Counted from the first letter of the stretch, positions 16,971-25,679 are shown. The stretch: DNA of 38,814 nucleotides from Stenotrophomonas sp. 278 (GCF_003935715.1 NZ_RHPP01000023.1:1-38814), one strand, 5' to 3'. The notes: generated by a model not told the origin, from the letters alone. A program made the numbers and translations.

Positions 16971-19382
16971 TTATTGGCAGGCTTCGCAGGCTTCCGGGTT
17001 TTCCAGCGAGCAGGCGATGGCCTCTTCCGGGCTGAACACCTTTTCCGGAGCCGCCGTCGCGGTGTGGCTGACCGTGGTCTTGGCAATCTTGGTAGCCGGA
17101 CGCGAACGCAGGTAGTAGGTGGTCTTGATGCCCTGCTTCCAGGCGTACATGTACATGGACGACATCGCACCAATGCTCGGGCTTTCCATGAACAGGTTGA
17201 GCGAGGCGGACTGGTCGATGAACGCGCCACGGTCGGCGGCCATGTCGATCAGCGAGCGCATCGGCAGTTCCCAGGCGGTGCGGTACACCTGGCGCAGGCT
17301 TTCCGGGATCTGGCTGATGCCCTGGATGGAGCCTTCGGCCATCTTGATGGTGTCGCGCATTTCCGGGGTCCAGTGGCCGAGCTTCTTCAGCTCGTTCACC
17401 AGGTAGCGGTTGACCTGCAGGAAGTCGCCCGACAGGGTTTCGCGCTTGAACAGGTTGGACACCTGCGGTTCCACGCACTCATAGCAGCCGGCAATGGAGG
17501 CAATGGTCGCGGTCGGCGCGATCGCGATGATCAGCGAGTTGCGCAGGCCGTGTTCCTTGATGCGGGCACGCAGGGCGTCCCAGCGCGCGCCGTCTTCCGG
17601 CACCACGTTCCAGGCGTCGAACTGCAGCTCGCCGCTGGCAGCACGGGTGTCGTTGAACGACGGGTGCTTGCCGCGTTCCTGCGCCAGTTCGACCGAGGTT
17701 TCCAGGGCGTGGAAGTAAATGGTCTCGGCGATCTTCTTCGACAGCGCGCGCGCTTCGGCGCTGTCGAACGGCAGGCGCTTGCGGAAGAACACGTCCTGCA
17801 GACCCATGCAGCCCAGGCCGACCGGGCGCCAGCGCATGTTGGCGCGGCGGGCGGTTTCGATCGGGTAGAAGTTCAGGTCGATGACACGGTCGAGCTGGCG
17901 CACGGCCAGCCGCACGGTCTCGGCCAGCTTCTCGTAGTCGAACTCGTTGTGCTCGTCGAAGTGGTTGCCCAGGTTGATCGAACCCAGGTTGCACACCGCG
18001 GTTTCATCGTTGGAGGTGACCTCCAGGATTTCGGTGCACAGGTTGGACAGGTGGATCACGTTGCCCGGACGCAGGGTCTGGTTGCTGGCGCGGTTGCACT
18101 TGTCCTTGAAGGTCATCCAGCCGTTGCCGGTCTCGGCCAGGGTGCGCATCATCCGCGAGTACAGCTTGCGCGCGGAGATGGTGCGGTTGGCCTTGCCCTG
18201 GGCTTCGGCCTGCAGGTAGGCCTGCTCGAAGGCTTCACCGAACAGATCGGTGAATTCCGGCACCACGCGCGGATCGAACAACGACCATTCCTGGTCGGCC
18301 TCGACACGCTTCATGAACAGATCCGGCACCCAGTTGGCCAGGTTCAGGTTGTGCGCACGGCGCGATTCGTCGCCGGTGTTGTCGCGCAGCTCGAGGAAGT
18401 CCTCGATATCGGCGTGCCAGGTTTCCAGGTACACGCAGGCTGCGCCCTTGCGCTTGCCGCCCTGGTTCACCGCGGCCACGGACGAGTCCATGGTCTTCAG
18501 CCACGGCACGATGCCGTTGGAGTGGCCGTTGGTCGACTTGATCAGCGAACCACGCGAACGCACGCGGGTGTAGCTGACGCCGATGCCGCCGGAGAACTTG
18601 GACAGCTGGGCGATGTCGCCATACTTGGAATAGATGGATTCCAGCGAGTCCTGCGGCGAATCCAGCAGGAAGCACGAGGACAACTGCTCGTGGGTGGTAC
18701 CGGAGTTGAACAGGGTCGGGCTGGACGGCAGGTAGTCCAGGTTGCCCATGCGCTTGTACAGCGACAGGGTTTCCGGCACGTCCTCGCTCAGCGCGCTGGC
18801 GATGCGCAGGAAGAACTGCTGCGGGGTCTCGATCACCTTGCGGGTGTGCGGGTGGCGCAGCAGGTAACGGTCGTACAGGGTGCGCAGACCGAAGTAGTCG
18901 AAGTTCAGGTCCAGCGAGATGTCGATGGCGTCGTTGAGCTTGCGCGCGTTGGTCTGCACGAAGTTCAGCAGGCGGTCGTTGATCAGGCCGACTTCATGGC
19001 CGCGGCCGACCGACTGCGAGAAGGCGTGGATTTCCTGCCCCGACACTTCCTTGGCGATGTAGTTGGCCAGCAGGCGTGCGGCCAGACGGCCGTACTCGGG
19101 CTCTTCACCGATCAGCAGGGCGGCGGTGCGGATCGACAGTTCGTCCAGCTCCTGCGTGGTGGCCCCGTTGTACAGGCCGGAAATGGTCCGCGTGGCCACG
19201 CGCATCGGATCGACCGCGTGCAGGCCTTCGGCCGAACGCTGCACCGCACGCACGATCTTGTTCAGGTCAACCAGTTCGGTCGACCCGTTGCGCTTGGTCA
19301 CGCTCATCGCGTTGGACGTCGGCGGCGAGGTCAGCAGGAACTCGCTTTCCTTCTCGATGGTGGCGTGGGTTTCGGTGCTCAC
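16971..19382 (-). CDS. nrdA: Class I ribonucleotide reductase, alpha subunit
   Basis: An 803-residue catalytic subunit that reduces ribonucleoside diphosphates. Residues ~27-115 are an ATP-cone (VTKRNGSTELVDLNKIVRAV), so allosteric dATP inhibition is expected. The barrel carries SSCFLLDSPQDS and AVCNLGSINL with the redox cysteine pair, HLSNLCTEILEV with the thiyl-radical cysteine, and YVPTATIA-like AIAPTATIASIAG. The C-terminal EACEACQ provides the re-reducing CxxC. Translation starts at GTG (19382), preceded by AGAGGA at a suitable distance. The following genes nrdB, thioesterase and sirtuin lie on the same strand with short gaps and may share its promoter. Confidence 0.96.
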   Translation of the reverse strand: MSTETHATIEKESEFLLTSPPTSNAMSVTKRNGSTELVDLNKIVRAVQRSAEGLHAVDPMRVATRTISGLYNGATTQELDELSIRTAALLIGEEPEYGRLAARLLANYIAKEVSGQEIHAFSQSVGRGHEVGLINDRLLNFVQTNARKLNDAIDISLDLNFDYFGLRTLYDRYLLRHPHTRKVIETPQQFFLRIASALSEDVPETLSLYKRMGNLDYLPSSPTLFNSGTTHEQLSSCFLLDSPQDSLESIYSKYGDIAQLSKFSGGIGVSYTRVRSRGSLIKSTNGHSNGIVPWLKTMDSSVAAVNQGGKRKGAACVYLETWHADIEDFLELRDNTGDESRRAHNLNLANWVPDLFMKRVEADQEWSLFDPRVVPEFTDLFGEAFEQAYLQAEAQGKANRTISARKLYSRMMRTLAETGNGWMTFKDKCNRASNQTLRPGNVIHLSNLCTEILEVTSNDETAVCNLGSINLGNHFDEHNEFDYEKLAETVRLAVRQLDRVIDLNFYPIETARRANMRWRPVGLGCMGLQDVFFRKRLPFDSAEARALSKKIAETIYFHALETSVELAQERGKHPSFNDTRAASGELQFDAWNVVPEDGARWDALRARIKEHGLRNSLIIAIAPTATIASIAGCYECVEPQVSNLFKRETLSGDFLQVNRYLVNELKKLGHWTPEMRDTIKMAEGSIQGISQIPESLRQVYRTAWELPMRSLIDMAADRGAFIDQSASLNLFMESPSIGAMSSMYMYAWKQGIKTTYYLRSRPATKIAKTTVSHTATAAPEKVFSPEEAIACSLENPEACEACQ

Positions 19383-19645
19383 GGCGGTGTCCTCTTGGCG
19401 TGATAGGGGCGGGCACTACGGTTGCCGGCAGGGCTGGCAACCGGCCGGTGCGCACGGTCCTCAGGGTGGCAGAAGGGCGTCTCACGGGACGCGACGGACG
19501 CGGTTCCCCTGGTGACACCTGCCTGCTCCCCCCGGAGGCTGTCGCAACCGGCACCGTCTGCGATGGGCAGGCGGCTCGTCGGCGGGAAGCTCGATCCGGC
19601 TTCCCTGTGGTTCCGCCCGCCCCGTCTTGGGGTCGGCGAAACCGC
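19383..19645 (-). other. Long structured 5' leader of nrdA
   Basis: About 260 bases without a recognisable gene lie between the predicted promoter and nrdA. Reading the minus strand, several hairpins can be drawn: GGGAAGC/GCTTCCC near 19590-19611, GCGTC/GACGC near 19475-19494, and GGTTGCC/GGCAACC near 19419-19445. A GC-rich segment with CCGGGGGGAG lies in the middle. It does not match a riboswitch class I can name. The remaining bases up to zapE (19682-19880) hold no gene I can support. Confidence 0.45.
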
Positions 19646-19652
19646 CAGCCAC

Positions 19653-19681
19653 AAGATAGTGGGGGTGTCAGGGATCGTCAA
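19653..19681 (-). promoter_or_regulatory. Predicted sigma-70 promoter of nrdA, with an NrdR-like dyad
   Basis: On the minus strand, TTGACG (19681-19676) and TATCTT (19658-19653) are separated by exactly 17 bases. The -10 is bracketed by CCAC/GTGG arms (19649-19662), which with the internal bases resembles a shortened NrdR box. A full 16-bp NrdR box pair is not visible. The transcript would have a leader of about 260 nt before the GTG of nrdA. Confidence 0.5.
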
Positions 19682-19880
19682 CGCTAAATGTAGGTAAATC
19701 GACCAATCCCTTGTGGCGTAAGGACTGACCTTGGACAGCGTCCGACGAACGGTCGGAACCTGTCGAAATGGACTGCGCTGTCAATGGGGGAAGGCGACTT
19801 CCGGCGACGAAAACAGTGTGTGAAAAACGGAACGGCACGCATCACGTGGGCGTAACAAACGTCGCCTCGGTCGGGGTTGC

Positions 19881-19904
19881 GCAGCCGGGCAAGCCCGGCT
19901 CTAC
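19881..19904 (-). repeat. SMAG-type REP hairpin after zapE
   Basis: GCAGCCGGGCAAGCCCGGCTCTAC, reverse sense, ends one base before the zapE stop codon on the minus strand. It probably forms the 3' end or stabilising hairpin of the zapE transcript. Confidence 0.85.
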
Positions 19905-19905
19905 G

Positions 19906-21006
19906 TCATGCGCGATGGGGGGTGCCCAGGTATTCGGCGCTCTGCATCTCGATCAGGCGCGATGCGGTGCGCTCGAAGGCCCCCTGCAGGCGGGTGCCGG
20001 TATACAGCGCCACGGGGGTGTCGGTGGCGGTGCAGACCAGGTTGACGTGGCGGTCGTACAGCTCGTCGATCAGATTGACGAAGCGACGTGCAGCGTCCTC
20101 GTTGGTGCGGTCGAAGTGCGGGATGTCGCCCAGCAGCACCGTGTTGAACTCATGCGCGATCTCGATGTAGTCCGAAGGACCGCGCGGACCCTCGCACAGG
20201 GCCGCGAAGTCAAACCAGGCAATGCTCTTGCCACGGCCACGCACCGGAATCTTGCGGCCTTCGATCTCGATGTTGCCAGGCTTGGCCGGCTGGCCACCGC
20301 TGAGCTCGGCCCAGCGCGTGCCCAGCCACGCATCACTGCTGGCGTCGCGCGGAGACTGGTACACCGGCGAGCGGGTCAGCGCGCGCATGCGGTAGTCCTC
20401 GGTGCCCTCCGCATACAGCTCCACGCAGTAGGTCTGCAGCAGGCCGATGGCGGGCAGGAAACTGTCGCGCTGCAGGCCGTTCAGGTACAGGTTCTCCACC
20501 GCCGTGTTGGAGGTGGTGACCAGGGTCACCCCTTCGGCGAACAGACGTTCGAGCAGGCGCGCCAGCAGCATCGCGTCGCCGATGTCGGTGACGAAGAATT
20601 CGTCCAGCACCAGTACGCGCAGCTTGTTGCGCCATTCCTGGGCGATGCGCGCCAACGGGTCGCTCTGGCCCTGGTGTTCGCGCAGACGCTCGTGGATGCC
20701 GCGCATGAAACGGTGGAAGTGAGTGCGGTACTTCTGCTGGATTGGCAGTCCGTCATAGAACAGGTCGACCAGGAAGGTCTTGCCACGCCCCACCCCACCC
20801 CAGAAGTACAGGCCCTTGACCGGCTCGGGCTTCTTCCAGAAGGCAGACAGACGGTCCAGCCAGCCGTCCTGGTCGCTGTCGAGCAGGGCGGTGTGGATGC
20901 GGTCCAGCTCGGCCAGGGCGGCGTGCTGGGCGGGGTCGTTCTGCCATTCGCCCCGCGCTGCGCCTTCGGCGTAACGCTGGGACGGGGTCAACACGGCGGA
21001 ACTCAT
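19906..21006 (-). CDS. zapE: Cell division protein ZapE (AFG1-like ATPase)
   Basis: A 366-residue AAA-type ATPase; the family acts at the FtsZ ring in constricting cells. GLYFWGGVGRGKTFLVD holds the Walker A (Gly70-Thr77), VLVLDEFFVTDIGDAML the Walker B (Asp135-Glu136), and VTTSNTAVENLYLNGLQRD the sensor region, all typical of AFG1/ZapE. Length is close to the usual ~375. The ATG at 21006 overlaps the TGA stop of the preceding hydrolase gene in an ATGA, so translation is probably coupled. The frame extends upstream inside that gene but this start matches the family. Confidence 0.94.
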   Translation of the reverse strand: MSSAVLTPSQRYAEGAARGEWQNDPAQHAALAELDRIHTALLDSDQDGWLDRLSAFWKKPEPVKGLYFWGGVGRGKTFLVDLFYDGLPIQQKYRTHFHRFMRGIHERLREHQGQSDPLARIAQEWRNKLRVLVLDEFFVTDIGDAMLLARLLERLFAEGVTLVTTSNTAVENLYLNGLQRDSFLPAIGLLQTYCVELYAEGTEDYRMRALTRSPVYQSPRDASSDAWLGTRWAELSGGQPAKPGNIEIEGRKIPVRGRGKSIAWFDFAALCEGPRGPSDYIEIAHEFNTVLLGDIPHFDRTNEDAARRFVNLIDELYDRHVNLVCTATDTPVALYTGTRLQGAFERTASRLIEMQSAEYLGTPHRA

Positions 21007-21692
21007 GCGGCCGGGCTGCCGGGTTCGCTGCTGCCGGCGGCCGGTAGCCATTGCTTCAGGCCATGGGTCAGCGCGCCGCGCAGGTCGATCAGCTTGCGGT
21101 GGAAGAAGTGGCTGGTTTCCGGCATGCGCACCAGCTCGTGCGGCAGCTTCAGCTGTTCCAGCCAGTCGTACACGGCCTGCGGGTCGACGATCTCGTCCTG
21201 CTCGCCCTGGATCACCAGCCACTGCGCCGGCGGCTGTACGCCGTCGAAGTCCCAGCGTCCGGCCGGCGGAGCGATGGAAACCAGCACCTGCGGCTGCAGC
21301 TCGGCCGACGCGCGCAGCGAGACGAACGCGCCGAAGCTGAAACCGGCCAGCCACAGCGTGGCCTGCGGGTTGCCCTCGCGCGCCCAGGCCACCACGGCCT
21401 TCAGGTCGTCCTGTTCGCCCACGCCGTGGTCGAAGTCACCGGCAGAGCCGCCGACGCTGCGGAAATTGAAGCGCACCGTGGTGATGCCCATCTCGCGCAG
21501 GGTGGTGGCCAGCATGGTCACCACCTTGTTGTGCAGGCTGCCGCCCTCGGTGGACAGCGGGTGGCAGATCACGGCGATGACCGGCACGGTGGGCACATCG
21601 GCCTTGGGCAGGTCGACAGCGACTTCGAGCGGGCCGACCGGGCCGGCCAGGGTGAGCGTGCCGGATTCGGCGGGGAACGGGGGATTTTGCAT
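21003..21692 (-). CDS. Alpha/beta hydrolase (COG2945-type)
   Basis: A 229-residue serine hydrolase fold. The nucleophile elbow GFSFG places Ser119; likely acid Asp166 or Asp170 in GEQDEIVD and base His195 in ETSHFFH complete the triad. ICHPLSTEGGSLHNKVVTMLA and VRFNFRSVGGSAG are typical of the small COG2945 hydrolases, whose substrate is not established. The ATG at 21692 was chosen because the frame further upstream overlaps the divergent transporter gene. It ends in a 4-base overlap with zapE. Its start codon is 46 bp from that of the divergent EamA gene, so the two must share a compact promoter region. Confidence 0.88.
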   Translation of the reverse strand: MQNPPFPAESGTLTLAGPVGPLEVAVDLPKADVPTVPVIAVICHPLSTEGGSLHNKVVTMLATTLREMGITTVRFNFRSVGGSAGDFDHGVGEQDDLKAVVAWAREGNPQATLWLAGFSFGAFVSLRASAELQPQVLVSIAPPAGRWDFDGVQPPAQWLVIQGEQDEIVDPQAVYDWLEQLKLPHELVRMPETSHFFHRKLIDLRGALTHGLKQWLPAAGSSEPGSPAA

Positions 21693-21738
21693 GGCACCAT
21701 GATAGCGTCCCCTGCCCCCGACCTGCCCTGCCTCGCTC

Positions 21739-22596
21739 ATGACATATCTGCTGTTGGCCGTGATCTGCTCGGTGCTGGTCTCGGTGTTGCTCAAGCTGGC
21801 CGCGCGCCGGCAGCTGGACGTGGCGCAGATGGTGACCTGGAACTACCTGGTCGCCGCCACTCTGACCGCGGTGGTCCTGCGGCCGCCGCTGGCCTCGCTG
21901 CAGTCCGGGCATGCGCCGTGGCTGGCGCTGCTGGGGCTGGCGGTGGTGCTGCCGACCATTTTCCTGGTGCTGGGACGGGCTGTGGCCGAAGCCGGGATCG
22001 TGCGCAGCGACGTGGCGCAGCGGCTGTCCCTGCTGCTCAGCCTGCTAGCGGCCTTCCTGTTCTTCGGCCAGACCGCCACCTCCTTGAAGCTGGTTGGACT
22101 GGGGCTGGGCCTGGTGGCGATGCTGATGATCAGCCTGCGCCCGCGCGGCCCTTCGGTGACCGCCACACCGGGCAGCTGGCGCTGGCTGCTGGGGGTGTGG
22201 GTGGGTTTTGCGGTGGTGCACATCCTGCTCAAGCAGGTGGCGCTGTCGGGGACGCCGTCGATGGCCGCGCTGCTGGCCTGCTTCAGCATCGCCTTCATGC
22301 TGATGCTGGCGCTGCAGCTGTGGCGGCACTTCAGCGGACGCAGTCGGTTGAACCTGCGCAACCTGGGTGCCGGGGCGCTGCTGGGCCTGCTCAACGGCGG
22401 CAACATCCTGTTTTACGTGCACGCCCACCAGGCCCTGCCGGACAGCCCCGCGACCGTGTTTGCCGGGATGAACATCGGCGTGGTGGTGCTGGGCGCGCTG
22501 GTGGGGGTGCTGGCGTTCGGGGAGCCGACCTCGCGCTGGAACCGGGTGGGGTTGGGGTTGGCGGTGGTGGCGATTTCGTTGATTGCGTGGGGGTGA
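21739..22596 (+). CDS. EamA/DMT-superfamily transporter
   Basis: A 285-residue membrane protein with about ten hydrophobic segments in two similar halves, the drug/metabolite transporter layout. The first helix begins right at the start (MTYLLLAVICSVLVSVLLKLAA), and the second half includes FAGMNIGVVVLGALVGVLAFGEPTSRWNRVGL, where the GE-P element is typical of the EamA repeat end. The substrate is unknown. It is divergent from the hydrolase-zapE pair. A composite REP element follows its stop by 7 bp and separates it from the convergent nuclease gene. Confidence 0.88.
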   Translation: MTYLLLAVICSVLVSVLLKLAARRQLDVAQMVTWNYLVAATLTAVVLRPPLASLQSGHAPWLALLGLAVVLPTIFLVLGRAVAEAGIVRSDVAQRLSLLLSLLAAFLFFGQTATSLKLVGLGLGLVAMLMISLRPRGPSVTATPGSWRWLLGVWVGFAVVHILLKQVALSGTPSMAALLACFSIAFMLMLALQLWRHFSGRSRLNLRNLGAGALLGLLNGGNILFYVHAHQALPDSPATVFAGMNIGVVVLGALVGVLAFGEPTSRWNRVGLGLAVVAISLIAWG

Positions 22597-22603
22597 TGGT
22601 GCC

Positions 22604-22657
22604 GTACCGACCAACGGTCGGTACCTACCGGCGGTAGCGCACGACGGTTGGTCGTGC
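22604..22657. repeat. Composite REP element, second copy of the 10058 type
   Basis: GTACCGACC/GGTCGGTAC (22604-22612, 22616-22624) is followed by CTACCG/CGGTAG (22625-22637) and GCACGAC/GTCGTGC (22639-22645, 22651-22657). The order and AAC loop match the element at 10058, with a shorter middle section. It lies between two convergent genes, as the other copy does. Confidence 0.8.
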
Positions 22658-22696
22658 GGCGATTCGGTCGTGCGACGGATCGGTCATGCGGCGTTG

Positions 22697-24136
22697 TTAA
22701 CGGTCAAACCCCAACAACAACGGATCATGGTCCGAACTGCGCCACGGGCCGGCTTCGTTGCGGTCGCGATAGCCGACGTCATCGGCCTCGTCCGCATTGA
22801 TATGCCACTCGGCCGCGCCACGCAGGCGCTTGGCCATGCCCGGGCTGAGCAGTGCATGGTCCAGCCGGCCAGTCATGCCGTTGTACACGTAGCTATACGG
22901 CTGCTGGATCTTCGCCACGGCGAAGGCGTCCCGCCAGCCGGCGTCATGCAGGGTGCGGATCGGCGCTTCCATCGCATAGGCATTGAAGTCGCCCAGCAGC
23001 ACTGCGTCCGAGGTACCGGCATGAGTCGGATCGGTCGCCAGCCACTGGTCGAGCAGCCTGGCCGAGGTCACCCGGGTCGCGTTCCAGCAGGCCTGGCCGT
23101 CCTTCTGGTCGGCGTCGGCCCCGCTGGCTTCCGAGCAGCCCTTGGACTTGAAGTGGTTGGCCACCACCACGAAGGGCGCACCCTTGCCGGCGCGGAACGC
23201 CTGCGCCAGCGGCACCCGGCTGTGCGGACCGAAGGGCGCGGTTTCCAGTACCGCCGGGGCACCCACCGGGGTCACCTTCGAGGCACGGTAGATGATGCCG
23301 ACCCGGATCGGGTTCTCACCCGGGCCCTTGCTGGCATCAACGAAGCGCCAGTCGCCCTTCGCGCCACGATCGGCATTCAGTGCATCGACCAGTTGGGCGA
23401 TGGCCGAGTTGGGACCGTAGCCGTCGTTCTCCAGTTCCATCAGCGCGGCGACGTCTGCGCCCAGCGCATTGATGGTGGTGACCAGCTTGGCCTTCTGCGC
23501 CTGGTGTTCGGCCAAGGTGCGCGCGCCACGCAGGGTCGGGAAACCGCCGCCCTGGCCATCGCCGTTGAAGAAGTTCTCCAGATTGAAAGCTGCCACCTGC
23601 AGGCTGCCGGCGACCTTGGGCACCGCCGGGCGGGCCAGCGCGGGCAGTTTCAGCGGGGTGGTCACCTGCAGGCGGGCCACGCCTTTGTCATCCACCCGCA
23701 CGATGCCTTCCACGTTGCGCAGCACGGTTCCGGTGCGCAGGTCCGCGCCCGCCGGCAGATAGGCCACCGGGCCGGGGTCACGGGCGCTGCTGCCGTCATC
23801 CAGCAACAGGCGGCGGCGCTGGTTGTCGGCGATCACCTTGGCGTGGGCTTCGGTACCCGGCTGGGCGACTTCGCTGGGCTGCCACAGGCGTCCGTCGAAG
23901 GCGACGGTGAGTTCGCCGAAGCGGGTCAGGCCATCGGTGCCGGCCAGGGTCAGGGGTGCAGCGATGCGGACCTTCTGACCGTCCAGCGCACGCCAGTCCG
24001 CCGGGACGGTGGTCAGGATGACCGGTGCGCTTGCGGCGGTTGCGACCGGTGCCGGCTGGGCCTGCGGTTGGGCCTGGGCGAAGGCGGTGACGGGCAGCAG
24101 CAGCGACAGGGCAAAGGCGAGAGGACGGCGGCGCAT
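22697..24136 (-). CDS. Secreted endonuclease/exonuclease/phosphatase-family protein
   Basis: A 479-residue protein with a clear Sec signal peptide (MRRRPLAFALSLLLPVTAFA, cleavage before QAQ). Residues ~40-175 form a beta-rich region resembling the OB-like domains of extracellular nucleases of the ExeM/NucH type. The catalytic domain starts at VAAFNLENFFN and includes LMELENDGYG, VANHFKSKG, VLLGDFNAY and the final SSDHDPLLLGF, the Asn, Glu, His, Asp-x-Asn and SDH motifs of the EEP fold. It is probably an extracellular or periplasmic DNase or phosphodiesterase. The ATG at 24136 gives the signal peptide; the frame upstream lacks one. Confidence 0.9.
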   Translation of the reverse strand: MRRRPLAFALSLLLPVTAFAQAQPQAQPAPVATAASAPVILTTVPADWRALDGQKVRIAAPLTLAGTDGLTRFGELTVAFDGRLWQPSEVAQPGTEAHAKVIADNQRRRLLLDDGSSARDPGPVAYLPAGADLRTGTVLRNVEGIVRVDDKGVARLQVTTPLKLPALARPAVPKVAGSLQVAAFNLENFFNGDGQGGGFPTLRGARTLAEHQAQKAKLVTTINALGADVAALMELENDGYGPNSAIAQLVDALNADRGAKGDWRFVDASKGPGENPIRVGIIYRASKVTPVGAPAVLETAPFGPHSRVPLAQAFRAGKGAPFVVVANHFKSKGCSEASGADADQKDGQACWNATRVTSARLLDQWLATDPTHAGTSDAVLLGDFNAYAMEAPIRTLHDAGWRDAFAVAKIQQPYSYVYNGMTGRLDHALLSPGMAKRLRGAAEWHINADEADDVGYRDRNEAGPWRSSDHDPLLLGFDR

Positions 24137-24412
24137 CGGCGGGCACGGGCAGGTAAGAGACGCACAGGGTATCGCCAGATTGTGGCGGGATGCGTCATGT
24201 GATGACGGTTGCCCGCGTTGGGCAAAGGGCGGAACCCCGCCGGGCATGCGCCCGGCGAACAGCGCGATCGTCCTGCGCACGTAGCAATTCGTAGGTACCA
24301 CGCCATGCGTGGTACCCGCGCGCAGCGCGGCACAAGCGTCCGAAACCCGCATCCACCACGTTGCGACACGCCGACCAACGTTTAGAGGTGGCCGAAAAGG
24401 CCGGGGGCAGGG
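24137..24412. repeat. Intergenic region with three REP-like hairpins
   Basis: No gene is visible between the nuclease start and the cytochrome stop. It holds TTGCCC/GGGCAA (24209-24225), GCCGGGC/GCCCGGC (24239-24256), and a GTAG-tipped hairpin GGTACCACG/CGTGGTACC (24291-24316), the last fitting the SMAG pattern. A small GGCC/GGCC stem with a GAAAA-type loop at 24390-24402 lies just past the cytochrome stop and may help termination. Confidence 0.65.
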
Positions 24413-24931
24413 TTACTTCAGATTCGCCAGCATCCAATCCACGGTGGCGTGGATCTGCTCCTCGGTGAGCGCCGGGTTGCCGCCCTTCGGCGGCATGATG
24501 CCGCCGTCCGGGCCGGTGTAGCCCTCGATGGCGTGCTTGTACAAGGTGTCCTTGCCCTGCCCCAGGCGCTGGTCCCAATGCGCGTGGTCCAGGGTGGGAG
24601 CCTGGCCGACACCGGTGGTGTGGCAGGCGGTGCACAGGTTGTCGAAGATCACCTTGCCGTCGGTCGTGCCGCCATAGGCAACCTGCGCGGCGGCCTTGGC
24701 CAGTGCGGCCGCCTTGGCGGCGGCCTGTTCGGCGGCACCGGTGGCACCCGCATAGACAGCACCGGCGGGGGCGATGCGCATTTCGGTGCGCTTGGCCGCC
24801 TGCGGCGATACTTCCGCCGGGATCCGGGTGTGCACATACGCAGCGAGCAGGATCAGTCCGAGCGTGATGGCCATCAACAGCGCGATGACCATGGAAAAGC
24901 GTTTCAGGAACTCGAGGTCGTAATTCCGCAC
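24413..24931 (-). CDS. Membrane-anchored c-type cytochrome (cytochrome c5-like)
   Basis: A 172-residue protein with one N-terminal membrane segment (about 13-33, SMVIALLMAITLGLILLAAYV), a long Ala/Lys-rich linker (~53-85) and a C-terminal heme domain. The heme site is CTACH at Cys100-Cys103-His104 and the probable axial Met is 146 in GGIMPPKGG. This c5-like (class ID) pattern suggests an electron carrier tethered to the periplasmic face of the inner membrane. It starts with GTG at 24931. The adjacent genes do not reveal its partner. Confidence 0.92.
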   Translation of the reverse strand: MRNYDLEFLKRFSMVIALLMAITLGLILLAAYVHTRIPAEVSPQAAKRTEMRIAPAGAVYAGATGAAEQAAAKAAALAKAAAQVAYGGTTDGKVIFDNLCTACHTTGVGQAPTLDHAHWDQRLGQGKDTLYKHAIEGYTGPDGGIMPPKGGNPALTEEQIHATVDWMLANLK

Positions 24932-25046
24932 TCTCTATACCCCTGGCTGATAGTCGTTGGACCACGGCTTGTCGGGCGAGTATGACCAGCGGCGGCAAGC
25001 CTGTGCAAGCCGCATTCAAGTGCCGCAATGCAGCAATGGCAAGGCC

Positions 25047-25652
25047 TCAGCCGCCGGCAGCACGCAGGCAGACCTGGCAGATCGACGCTACCAGCGCGTC
25101 TTCGTCGCCGACTGCGTCACGACTGGGCGCCGTTGGCCCCACCAGCGCTTCGGTAAAGGCCCCGACGATGCAGGCGGCGGTCACCCGGGTGTCCTGGGCG
25201 GGAAAGCTGCCAGTTGCGACACCGTCTGCCACGATGCGATGGAACACGTCTCCGAACAGCCGCCGACAGCGAATGCGCTCGGCTTCCACTTCCGGGTCCA
25301 CCGGTTCGGCGATGAAGGCATAGGCCAGCCCAGGGCCGGCCAGCGCGCGGCGCACGAAGGCGGTGATCGCCCGGCGCAGACGCTCCGGTGCGGGCAGGGC
25401 TTCCGCGGCAATGCCCTCGAAGATACGCAGTTCGTGCTCCACGGCGGCGGTCAGCACCTCCACGAACAATTCGGCCTTGGACGGGAAGTGACGGTAGATC
25501 AGCCCGGTGGAGACCCCGGCCTCGGCGGCCACGGCGGTCACCGGGGCATTGCGGTAGCCGCCGGCGGCAACCAGGGCGCGGGTCGCCAGCAGGATCCGCT
25601 CGCGGGCCCCGGCCAGGCGTTCTTCCATCAATGCGGAGCGTTTATAGGCCAT
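25047..25652 (-). CDS. TetR-family regulator, probably of the liu operon
   Basis: A 201-residue repressor-type protein. The helix-turn-helix is visible in VTAVAAEAGVSTGLIYRHFPSKAELFVEVL (about 38-67), and the C-terminal part is the variable ligand-binding domain. It lies divergent from liuA with 85 bp between starts and a palindrome in the gap, so it most likely controls the leucine/isovalerate genes. TetR-type LiuQ regulators are described for this pathway in other proteobacteria, but I have not compared sequences. The inducer would then be a branched-chain acyl-CoA. Confidence 0.85.
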   Translation of the reverse strand: MAYKRSALMEERLAGARERILLATRALVAAGGYRNAPVTAVAAEAGVSTGLIYRHFPSKAELFVEVLTAAVEHELRIFEGIAAEALPAPERLRRAITAFVRRALAGPGLAYAFIAEPVDPEVEAERIRCRRLFGDVFHRIVADGVATGSFPAQDTRVTAACIVGAFTEALVGPTAPSRDAVGDEDALVASICQVCLRAAGG

Positions 25653-25666
25653 TTTCTGATTCTATG

Positions 25667-25679
25667 TTCAATTTTTGAA
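25667..25679. promoter_or_regulatory. Candidate TetR operator between the regulator and liuA
   Basis: TTCAATTTTTGAA is a perfect 5-bp inverted repeat with a 3-base centre, in an AT-rich stretch that stands out against the GC-rich surroundings. It lies 15 bp from the regulator start and 59 bp from liuA, where it could repress both. The larger dyad boundaries are unclear. Confidence 0.55.

Noticed and set aside
15711-19403. Plus-strand open frame of 1230 codons, antisense to nrdA, nrdB and part of the thioesterase
   Set aside because: It follows from codon use in GC-rich genes on the other strand. The translation is rich in low-complexity His/Gln/Val/Gly and matches no family, whereas the minus-strand genes carry all catalytic motifs.
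19383-19645. A second cobalamin or other known riboswitch before nrdA
   Set aside because: GGGAAGCCGG recalls part of the cobalamin aptamer, but the CCCCGC core, the CACTG/CTGGGAAG segment and the B12 box are absent. I keep it as an unassigned leader.
24932-25046. Small gene between cytochrome and TetR gene
   Set aside because: No frame with a start and ribosome-binding site, and the composition gives no coding signal.
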